Program-made: the position numbers and the translations under genes | Shown here: positions 1-7,366 of the stretch, one piece after another | Layout of the letters: every line of letters starts with the position of its first letter | How positions within the stretch are numbered: position 1 is the first letter of the stretch | The notes under the pieces: generated by a model | Databases searched by the model: none | The model's input: the letters and a program-made list of their open reading frames with translations, nothing else | Told to the model about the DNA's origin: nothing | Origin: Duganella sacchari | Lineage (GTDB): Bacteria > Pseudomonadota > Gammaproteobacteria > Burkholderiales > Burkholderiaceae_D | Reading direction: 5' to 3' | Assembly: GCF_900143065.1 (NCBI RefSeq) | Contig: NZ_FRCX01000001.1 | Span: forward strand, 744,001-808,000 | DNA length: 64,000 bases

Positions 1-503
<503 letters not shown>

Positions 504-552
504 ACAGGCTATTGTAACGGCTTTCACGTATCATGCTGTCAAAGGAACAAGC

Positions 553-1113
553 ATGAGATTACTCTATCGCCTCCAACGCTGGCTGCTGGCGCCGCTGGTT
601 TATCTGGCCGCGCTGCTGCTGTTACTGGAAGACTGGTTGTGGAATATCGGCGCCAGCATCATGAACCGGCTGGCGCAATGGCCGCCGCTACACCGGCTTG
701 AGGCCTGGATCTGCGGTCTGGGTCCGAAAGCGGCGCTGGTGCTGTTCGTGCTGCCCGCCACGCTGCTGTTTCCCGTCAAGCTGCTGGCGCTGTGGGCGAT
801 GGCGCACGGCCACCCCGTGCTGGGGCTGACCGTGATCGTGCTGGCCAAGCTGGGCGGCGCGGCGGCCGTCGCCCGGCTGTATCTGCTGACGCGGCCGGTG
901 CTGCTGACCATCGTCTGGTTTGCCGCGCTGCTGGCCTGGTTCCTGGCCTTGAAAGAACGCTGGATCGCGCGTTTGCGCGCCACCCGCGCGTGGCGCAAGG
1001 TCGATGCGCTGCGTAAGGCATTGCGCCACTGGCGCCAGCACGCGGTGCCCCGACCGCGCAGCTGGGTCGCGCGCTTCCGCCGGCTGTTGAAGCGCTTCCG
1101 GCACACAAGATAA
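553..1113 (+). CDS. Hypothetical inner-membrane protein
   Basis: This is a 186-residue protein of unknown function. It has about three to four hydrophobic segments (roughly residues 10-28, 60-82, 87-104 and 110-132) and a strongly basic C-terminal tail rich in Arg and Lys, consistent with a cytoplasmic end under the positive-inside rule. The ATG at 553 is chosen over an upstream in-frame start at 418 because an AAAGGA ribosome-binding site precedes it, and because the longer version would overlap greB on the opposite strand. The stop lies 9 bases before the histidine kinase start, so the two may be co-transcribed. No catalytic motif was recognised. Confidence 0.75.
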   Translation: MRLLYRLQRWLLAPLVYLAALLLLLEDWLWNIGASIMNRLAQWPPLHRLEAWICGLGPKAALVLFVLPATLLFPVKLLALWAMAHGHPVLGLTVIVLAKLGGAAAVARLYLLTRPVLLTIVWFAALLAWFLALKERWIARLRATRAWRKVDALRKALRHWRQHAVPRPRSWVARFRRLLKRFRHTR

Positions 1114-1122
1114 AATGGCTAC

Positions 1123-2301
1123 ATGAGCGCAGCTTCCCCACATCCCAACGACAGCCAGGCCCTGGTGGCCGAACTGGAACAAGTCCGCGCGCGTTTTGCC
1201 GCCATCGTCTCCAATACGCCGGGTCTGGTGTACCAGTTCATCCTGCATGGCGATGGCCAGGTCAGCTTTCCCTACCTCAGCGACGGCTGCCAGGCGCTGC
1301 TGGGCCTGACGGCGGCCGAGCTGCACGCCCATCCCGGGCGCTTTCTGGCGCTGATCCTGGAAGACGACCGCGCGTCCTATCTGGATGCCATGCACGCCTC
1401 TGCCACTGCGCTGTGGAGCTGGAACTGGGAAGGCCGGATCTGGGTCGATGCCTGGAAAGACGTCAAGTGGATCAACCTGCGCTGCACACCGCACGCGCTG
1501 CCGGCCGGCGCGGTGCGCTGGGACGGCATCATGACCAACATCACCGAAAGCAAGATAGAGCAGCTCGAAGTACGCCACTCGCGCGCGCGCCTGGCCGAGC
1601 TGAGCGCGCATACCGACCGCGTCAAGGAACAGGAGCGCACCCGCATTGCGCGTGAAATCCATGACGAGCTGGGCGGCAACCTGACCGCCATCAAGATGGC
1701 CGTCGCCATGCTGGCCGCGCGGCTGGACGGCGCCGATCCCGTGCTGCGCGAAAAAACCGACTACGTCGATGCCCTGGTCGACCGCACGATTGACGCGGTG
1801 CACCGCATCTCGCTCGACCTGCGCCCGGCCCTGCTGGACCTGGGCCTGGTGGCGGCGCTGGAATGGCAGGTCAAGGAGTTCGACAAGCAGACCGGCATCC
1901 ACACCAGCTTCAGCGCCAACCAGCGCGACATCGGGCTGGACAACGACCAGGCCACCGCGCTGTTCCGCATCGCCCAGGAGGCGCTGACCAATATCGCCAA
2001 ACACGCGCACGCCAGCAAGGTGACGGTCAAGCTGGCGCGGCTGCGCCACCATGTGAGCCTGAAAATCGCTGACAACGGCCGCGGCATCCGCCAGGCCGAC
2101 CGCACCAAGGCTGACTCCTTCGGCCTGCGCGGCATGGCGGAACGCGCACGCGCGCTGGGCGGCACGTTGACGCTAAGCCACGCGAACGGCGGCGGCACCG
2201 TGGTGTCGATCAAAATTAAACGCGATACCGCGCGCGACAACCTCATTGCAGCGGCCGCTGGCGCTACAATAGCGGAAGAAAACATTTCCACCACGAAATA
2301 A
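1123..2301 (+). CDS. Cytosolic PAS-domain sensor histidine kinase (NarL/DesK-type HisKA_3)
   Basis: This 392-residue protein has no transmembrane segment. Residues about 20-145 form a PAS-like sensor domain. Residues about 150-230 are a HisKA_3 dimerisation domain with the H-box REIHDELGGNL, in which H180 is the likely phosphorylated histidine. Residues about 270-370 are the HATPase domain, with an N-box region (QEALTNIAKHA) and glycine box (DNGRGI, then FGLRGM). It sits 46 bases upstream of a LuxR-type response regulator, its probable partner. The family autophosphorylates and passes phosphate to a NarL-like regulator. The signal is unknown. Proximity to the diguanylate cyclase and fliC suggests, but does not prove, a motility role. 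Confidence 0.9.
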   Translation: MSAASPHPNDSQALVAELEQVRARFAAIVSNTPGLVYQFILHGDGQVSFPYLSDGCQALLGLTAAELHAHPGRFLALILEDDRASYLDAMHASATALWSWNWEGRIWVDAWKDVKWINLRCTPHALPAGAVRWDGIMTNITESKIEQLEVRHSRARLAELSAHTDRVKEQERTRIAREIHDELGGNLTAIKMAVAMLAARLDGADPVLREKTDYVDALVDRTIDAVHRISLDLRPALLDLGLVAALEWQVKEFDKQTGIHTSFSANQRDIGLDNDQATALFRIAQEALTNIAKHAHASKVTVKLARLRHHVSLKIADNGRGIRQADRTKADSFGLRGMAERARALGGTLTLSHANGGGTVVSIKIKRDTARDNLIAAAAGATIAEENISTTK

Positions 2302-2347
2302 TGTGTCTTATCGCACACAAGCGGGACACAACAGGGTATAACGATTC

Positions 2348-2995
2348 ATGACAGAAAAAGCCACCATCAAGGTCTTCATTGCCGACGACCACGCCATCGT
2401 GCGGGAAGGCTTGAAGCAAATCCTGGCCGAGACGCGCGACATTGTGGTTGCCGGCGAGGCCGAGAACGGGCTGGACGCCATCAAGCTGTTCCGCAAGTCC
2501 GAATGCCAGGTGATGCTGCTCGATATTTCGCTGCCGGACCGCAGCGGCATCGAGGTCCTCAAACAGATCAAGAAGGAAAAGCCGGAACTGGCGGTGCTGA
2601 TGCTGTCCATGCACCGCGAGGACCAGTACGCCATCCGTTCGCTCAAGGCGGGGGCGGCCGGCTATCTGACCAAGCAGAGCGCGCCCAAGGAGCTGGTCAA
2701 CGCCATCCGCCAGGTCGCCAGCGGCCTCAAGTACATCAGCGCGGCGCTCGCGCAGGAGCTGGCCAACCACGTCAACGATGACCATGAGGCGCCGCTGCAC
2801 GAAACCCTGTCCGACCGCGAATACCAGACCCTGACCATGATTGCCTCCGGCAAAACCGTGGGCATGATTGCCAAGGAGCTGTCGCTGTCGGTGAAGACGG
2901 TCAGCGAGTACCGGGCCCGTCTTTTGGTTAAAATGAAGCTGAAAAACAGCGCCGAGCTGACCCACTACGCGATTAAAAACCAACTCATTGAATAA
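2348..2995 (+). CDS. NarL/FixJ-family response regulator
   Basis: The protein has 215 residues. An N-terminal receiver domain (about 7-122) shows the acidic pair D13/D14, the phospho-acceptor D59 in LLDISLPD, and a conserved lysine in GYLTK. The C-terminal LuxR/GerE helix-turn-helix (about 148-212) contains LSDREYQTLTMIASGKTVG and the recognition region LSVKTVSEYRAR. It is probably phosphorylated by the kinase encoded just upstream and then acts as a DNA-binding regulator. Targets are not identifiable here. The family is certain; pairing with the kinase rests on adjacency. Confidence 0.93.
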   Translation: MTEKATIKVFIADDHAIVREGLKQILAETRDIVVAGEAENGLDAIKLFRKSECQVMLLDISLPDRSGIEVLKQIKKEKPELAVLMLSMHREDQYAIRSLKAGAAGYLTKQSAPKELVNAIRQVASGLKYISAALAQELANHVNDDHEAPLHETLSDREYQTLTMIASGKTVGMIAKELSLSVKTVSEYRARLLVKMKLKNSAELTHYAIKNQLIE

Positions 2996-3120
2996 GCGAG
3001 GGTAAGATAGCAATACTTGGATGAAAGCCACCTTCCCGTCCCTGATCAAAGCATTGCCGGGCGGACAGCGCGCTTATCATTGCCGTAATTGGTAATCCAT
3101 TAAGAGGTCCGCGCGTCACT

Positions 3121-4731
3121 ATGTCCAGCAAACCACCTACTCCCGAGCAGAATCCGGCCGACATCGCGCGCGAGGCGTTTCGTCGCCTGGCAGTGCGCCG
3201 CATTGCGCCGACGCCGGAAGCTTACCGCGACATCTATAACGAAATTGCCGGCCTGCCGCCCGAGCCCGCCGCCACAGCACCTGCCTCCGCCACGCCTGCC
3301 GCGCCGCTGGGCAGTGCCGACCCCGGTCCGGAATCGGTGTTGAGCCAGTTTGCCACCAAGCTCACGGAAAACACCGGCGACCTGGCCGAGTTTGGCCGCC
3401 GCTTCAACCGCGCCGTCAAGTCGCGCGACTGGGACAGTTATGCGCGTGCTTTGTCGCAACTGGTGGAAAAGCACTTTATCGCGGCCAAGAAAGGCATTGA
3501 AGTGGCCGGACTGGCCGGCGAAGAGAGCGAGCAGGCGCGCAGCCTGCGCGACCTGCTGAGCCGCACCCTGACCTTTGCCGTGGCCTCGCTGCTGGCCGGC
3601 GCGCCGGTCCTGGCGGCGGAAGCCGAATCGCTGGGCGCCGCCACCAAGCTGGCCCACAGCGAGGAAGCGCTGGCGGAAATTGCGGTGCGCCTCAAACAGC
3701 TGTGCTACCAGATCGAACTACGCGGCGGCGACAGCGGTGAACAGCAGGAACTGCTGCTGCGCCTGTTCAAGCTGCTGCTGGAAAACGTCAGCGAGCTGCT
3801 GGACGATGACAGCTGGCTGCGCGGCCAGATCGACGCCGTGCAAAACCTCATCGCCGGCCCGCTGGACGTGCGCGCGCTGGAAGAAGCCACACGCAGCCTC
3901 AAGGAAGTCATCTACAAGCAGGGCCAGCTCAAGCACAGCCTGGCGGACGTCAAGCTCACCGTCAAGAACATGATGATGACCTTTATCGACCGTCTGGGCC
4001 AGGTGGCGGCCTCGACGGGGGACTTCCACGAGAAGATCGGCGGCTATTCGGAAAAGATCAGCCGCGCCGACAATATCGCCGAGCTCAACAGCATCCTCGA
4101 CGAAGTGCTCAAGGAAACCCGCATCGTCCAGAGCGAAGCGCTCAAGGCACGCGACAAGATGATGCTGGCCAAACAAGAAGTGCAGGACGCCGAGGCGCGC
4201 ATCCACACGCTGGAAGCCAAGCTGCAGCACCTGAGCGAGCTGGTGCGCGAAGACCAGCTGACGGGCAGTCTCAACCGCCGCGGCCTGGACGATGTGTTCG
4301 AACGCGAAACCGCGCGCGCCGACCGCCGCGGCACGCCGCTGTGCATTGCCGTGCTGGACCTGGACGATTTCAAAAAGCTCAACGACACCTACGGCCACAT
4401 CGCCGGCGACGCCGCGCTCAAGCACCTGGTCAAGATCGTCAAGGACACGCTACGCTCGATGGATGTGATCGCCCGCTTCGGCGGCGAGGAATTCCTGATC
4501 CTGATGCCGGAAACCACGGTGGAAGCGGCCGCCAGCACCATGACCCGTTTGCAGCGCGAGCTGACCAAGCATTTCTTCATGCACGATAACGAGAAGGTGC
4601 TGATCACTTTCTCGGCCGGCGTGGCCCTGCGCCGCCCCAACGAAGAGCAGACCGAGCTGGTCAAGCGTGCCGACAAGGCCATGTACACGGCCAAACAGAC
4701 CGGCAAAAACCGCGTGGTGGTGGCCGACTGA
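3121..4731 (+). CDS. GGDEF-domain diguanylate cyclase
   Basis: This 536-residue protein makes cyclic di-GMP from two GTP. The N-terminal ~370 residues are helical with no recognised sensor domain. A coiled coil (about 345-375) leads into the GGDEF domain (about 378-536). The active-site signature is GGEEF at residues 454-458. An intact inhibitory I-site RxxD (RSMD, 445-448) lies five residues before it, so product inhibition is expected. No EAL domain and no membrane segment are present. The gene ends at a strong terminator just upstream of fliC. Together with ycgR at 12748 it suggests local c-di-GMP control of motility (inference). Confidence 0.92.
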   Translation: MSSKPPTPEQNPADIAREAFRRLAVRRIAPTPEAYRDIYNEIAGLPPEPAATAPASATPAAPLGSADPGPESVLSQFATKLTENTGDLAEFGRRFNRAVKSRDWDSYARALSQLVEKHFIAAKKGIEVAGLAGEESEQARSLRDLLSRTLTFAVASLLAGAPVLAAEAESLGAATKLAHSEEALAEIAVRLKQLCYQIELRGGDSGEQQELLLRLFKLLLENVSELLDDDSWLRGQIDAVQNLIAGPLDVRALEEATRSLKEVIYKQGQLKHSLADVKLTVKNMMMTFIDRLGQVAASTGDFHEKIGGYSEKISRADNIAELNSILDEVLKETRIVQSEALKARDKMMLAKQEVQDAEARIHTLEAKLQHLSELVREDQLTGSLNRRGLDDVFERETARADRRGTPLCIAVLDLDDFKKLNDTYGHIAGDAALKHLVKIVKDTLRSMDVIARFGGEEFLILMPETTVEAAASTMTRLQRELTKHFFMHDNEKVLITFSAGVALRRPNEEQTELVKRADKAMYTAKQTGKNRVVVAD

Positions 4732-4755
4732 GCCGTTTTCCCACCCACCACCCCG

Positions 4756-4784
4756 TGCCCGGCCTCGCGCCGGGCATTTTTTTT
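4756..4784 (+). terminator. Rho-independent terminator after the diguanylate cyclase gene
   Basis: An 8-bp GC-rich stem TGCCCGGC/GCCGGGCA with a five-base loop is followed by a run of T. It separates the regulatory genes from the flagellin transcription unit. Confidence 0.88.
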
Positions 4785-4809
4785 GCACGAAATAAATTTT
4801 TTTTTGCCC

Positions 4810-4836
4810 TAAAGTTTCTTTTTTTACCGTCGTTTA
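4810..4836 (+). promoter_or_regulatory. Candidate sigma28 (FliA) promoter, distal, upstream of fliC
   Basis: TAAA at 4810-4813, a 15-base spacer, then GTCGTTTA at 4829-4836, compared with the enterobacterial FliA consensus TAAA-N15-GCCGATAA. The block CTAAAGTTTC matches the -35 region of the flgM promoter at 48930. It is the weaker of the two candidates at the -10. Confidence 0.5.
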
Positions 4837-4895
4837 GACGCTCATGCAGAGCGAACTTTAGCCCTGCAGCGAAAAATTTTCCGGCTTTTTCTCCC

Positions 4896-4922
4896 TAAAC
4901 TTTCCACATGGGAACCCGTTAC
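4896..4922 (+). promoter_or_regulatory. Candidate sigma28 (FliA) promoter, proximal, upstream of fliC
   Basis: TAAA at 4896-4899, 15 bases, then CCCGTTAC at 4915-4922. The -10 block CCGTTACCGA is identical to that of the flgM promoter, which makes this the more likely fliC promoter. The fliC start codon is about 100 bases downstream, leaving a long 5' leader. Confidence 0.65.
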
Positions 4923-5021
4923 CGAGAATAACTGCGGTTTGATTGTCTTGGCAGCACAGGGACAGACCAAGGGGAACTGAGGCAACCCGCCCACAATGAA
5001 ATACCAGTTTGGAGAAACATC

Positions 5022-6644
5022 ATGGCACAAGTCATCAACAGTAATATTGCATCGCTGAACTCGCAACGTAACCTGACCTCCTCGCAATCCAGCCTGCAGA
5101 CTTCGCTGCAACGCCTGTCCTCGGGCCTGCGCATCAACAGCGCCAAGGACGACGCTGCTGGCCTGGCGATTTCGGAGCGTTTTACGTCGCAGATTCGCGG
5201 CAATACGACGGCTGCGCGTAACGCCAACGACGGTATCTCGCTGGCGCAAACGGCCGAGGGTGGCTTGAGCACCGCCGGCGACCTGCTGCAGCGTATCCGC
5301 GAACTGGCCGTGCAATCGGCCAACGGCACCAACTCCGATTCCGACCGCAAATCGATCCAGAACGAGGTAGGCGCACTGTCACAAGAGCTGGACCGCGTGG
5401 CAAACACCACCCAGTTCAACGGCCAGAACGTGCTGGACGGCTCGCTGACCTCGGCCCAGTTCCAGGTCGGCGCCAACTCGGGCCAGACCATCAACATCGG
5501 CGTCGGCTCGGCCAAAGCGACTGACATCGGCAACAACACCGCCACCTCCGCCTACGGCACTGGTGCCGTGTCCGAAGCCGCTTCCTTCGGCGGCGGCGCA
5601 GCCACCAACGCCAACAACGTCAAGGCCCAGACCCTGACCTTCAACTCGGGTTCCGGCGTCAGCACCAGCGTGCAGGTGAGCGACGGCGACAGCGCCAAAA
5701 AGATTGCTGCGGCAGTCAATGGCCAGAGCGGCAGCAGCGGCGTGACGGCATCGGCCACCACCAGTGCAACCCTGTCGAACCTGCAAGATGGTTCCTACCA
5801 GTTCACGCTGCGTGGCAATAACTCGATCGCCAACGATTCGCAATCGAAAGCAGTGACCGTCTCGGCCCAGGTCAAGGGCGGCGATCTGTCGGCACTGGCA
5901 CAGGCCATCAATGCGCAATCGGGCACCACGGGCGTCAGCGCTACCATCAAGACCAACGCGGCTGGCACGGGCAAGGAAATCGCTCTGGTCAACAGCAATG
6001 GCGATGACATCAACATCCAGAACACCAACACCGCTGCAGACGACAAACTGAACGGCGCCAAGATTCGCGGTGCGGATCAGCCAGCACAAGGTTCGAAGCC
6101 TGCCGTACTGGCCACCGATCAGACCTTCGGCGGCGGCGGCACCGGTGGCGACAAGGTGGATGCGACCGGCACCGTGCAGTATGACGGCGCGGCATCGAAC
6201 ATCATCATTGGCGGCCACCTTGAGTTCTCGTCGGACGGCGGTTTCTCGGCCAGCTCCACGCTGACCGATAACAGCATCATCGCGGTTGGCGCCGGTGCAG
6301 CTGCTGCGACCACCGCCAGCCAGCTGCAATCGGTTGCCAAGCTGGACGTGAGCACCGTGGCTGGCTCGAATGCTGCACTGAAGACCATCGACGCTGCACT
6401 GAACCAGATCAACAGCAACCGTGCTGCACTGGGTGCGATTCAGAACCGTTTTGCTTCGACCATCTCGAATCTGAACACCACGACCGAGAACTTGTCGGCT
6501 TCGCGTAGCCGGATTCAAGATACCGACTTCGCGGCGGAAACGGCCAATCTGACCCGTGGCCAGATTCTGCAACAAGCGGGTACCGCGATGCTGGCGCAAG
6601 CCAACTCGCTGCCGAACGGCGTACTGTCGCTGCTGCGTGGTTAA
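5022..6644 (+). CDS. fliC: Flagellin
   Basis: This 540-residue filament subunit is exported by the flagellar type III apparatus. The conserved N-terminal D0/D1 region (about 1-140, starting [18 protein letters not shown]) and C-terminal D1/D0 region (about 455-540, ending [13 protein letters not shown]) are intact. The centre (about 170-440) is a Ser/Thr/Ala/Gly-rich variable domain of the surface-exposed type. GGAGAAAC precedes the ATG. Two sigma28-like promoters lie upstream and a strong terminator follows. At about 540 residues it is mid-sized for a flagellin. Confidence 0.97.
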   Translation: MAQVINSNIASLNSQRNLTSSQSSLQTSLQRLSSGLRINSAKDDAAGLAISERFTSQIRGNTTAARNANDGISLAQTAEGGLSTAGDLLQRIRELAVQSANGTNSDSDRKSIQNEVGALSQELDRVANTTQFNGQNVLDGSLTSAQFQVGANSGQTINIGVGSAKATDIGNNTATSAYGTGAVSEAASFGGGAATNANNVKAQTLTFNSGSGVSTSVQVSDGDSAKKIAAAVNGQSGSSGVTASATTSATLSNLQDGSYQFTLRGNNSIANDSQSKAVTVSAQVKGGDLSALAQAINAQSGTTGVSATIKTNAAGTGKEIALVNSNGDDINIQNTNTAADDKLNGAKIRGADQPAQGSKPAVLATDQTFGGGGTGGDKVDATGTVQYDGAASNIIIGGHLEFSSDGGFSASSTLTDNSIIAVGAGAAAATTASQLQSVAKLDVSTVAGSNAALKTIDAALNQINSNRAALGAIQNRFASTISNLNTTTENLSASRSRIQDTDFAAETANLTRGQILQQAGTAMLAQANSLPNGVLSLLRG

Positions 6645-6689
6645 AATCCGGGGATGAGCTGATTCGGAATACATCGCTCTGACCAGGTT

Positions 6690-6720
6690 CCCCGGCTGAT
6701 TTCATCAGTCGGGGATTTTT
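6690..6720 (+). terminator. Rho-independent terminator between fliC and flaG
   Basis: An 11-bp stem (one G-T wobble) with loop TTC, CCCCGGCTGAT paired with ATCAGTCGGGG, is followed by ATTTTT. It lies directly in front of the flaG ribosome-binding site, so flaG expression needs either read-through from fliC or an unseen promoter. Confidence 0.88.
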
Positions 6721-6735
6721 CGTAAAGGAAGCATC

Positions 6736-7122
6736 ATGACTATCGATACCATAGGCTCGGCCACCACGGCCCGCACCGCCGACCGCAGCCCGGTCAGCTC
6801 TGACGCTGCAGTAGCGCAGGGCGCAGCGCGCGCGCCGGCCACCGCCGTCGAGACTGCCAACGCTGTCAAGGCCAGCACGGCCGTCCCGACGCTGGACCAG
6901 GTCAACGAAGCCGTGTCGCAACTGAACAAGTCGTCCCAGGCCAAGTCGCAAGGTCTGGAGTTCTCGGTCGACAACGACACCAAGCGTACCGTGGTGAAAG
7001 TAATCGACCAGAGCACCAAGGAAGTGCTGCGTCAGATTCCCACGCCAGAAGCGCTGGAAATCGCCAAGGCCCTTGAAAGCAAGTCCAGCAATACCGGTCT
7101 GCTGATCCAGCAAACCGCCTGA
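6736..7122 (+). CDS. flaG: FlaG family flagellar protein
   Basis: This 128-residue protein has an Ala/Thr-rich N-terminus and a conserved FlaG domain (about 50-128) containing LEFSVDNDTKRTVVKVID and REIP-like VLRQIPTPEALEIA. FlaG proteins are encoded between flagellin and cap genes in many polar flagellates and affect filament length. The exact biochemical role is not settled in the family. AAAGGAAGC precedes the ATG. The fliC-flaG-fliD-fliS order matches Pseudomonas and Vibrio-type loci. Confidence 0.9.
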   Translation: MTIDTIGSATTARTADRSPVSSDAAVAQGAARAPATAVETANAVKASTAVPTLDQVNEAVSQLNKSSQAKSQGLEFSVDNDTKRTVVKVIDQSTKEVLRQIPTPEALEIAKALESKSSNTGLLIQQTA

Positions 7123-7126
7123 AGCC

Positions 7127-7154
7127 GGCGCGCGCCCGCCGCGCGCCGCCTTTT
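7127..7154 (+). terminator. Possible terminator after flaG
   Basis: An 8-bp GC stem (GGCGCGCG with CGCGCGCC, loop CCCGC) is followed three bases later by TTTT. The U-tract is short, so termination may be partial. Confidence 0.45.
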
Positions 7155-7305
7155 CCTCATCTATGGCATCCTGACGCCAGGCGTCCCCTCCTCCATCGCC
7201 GCCACCTTGCTGCCGATTACTGCGCAGTATCAACGTTGCAATATCAACTTGTTAAGCACTGCCGTTTTTTTCAGCTTTGCGCGAACTGGCGGGTTTTATC
7301 CCCTC

Positions 7306-7332
7306 TCAAGTCCGGTTTGATTCTGCCGATAT
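7306..7332 (+). promoter_or_regulatory. Candidate sigma28 (FliA) promoter of fliD
   Basis: TCAA at 7306-7309, exactly 15 bases, then GCCGATAT at 7325-7332, which matches the GCCGATAA consensus at seven of eight positions. The predicted start of transcription is about 30 bases before the fliD GTG codon at 7367. Confidence 0.68.
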
Positions 7333-7366
7333 TGTCTTATATTATTGTTTTACACAGGAGCACAAA

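Noticed and set aside
7277..7366. Upstream 30-codon extension of FliD
   Set aside because: The sigma28 promoter lies inside it, the ribosome-binding site and family N-terminus support GTG 7367.
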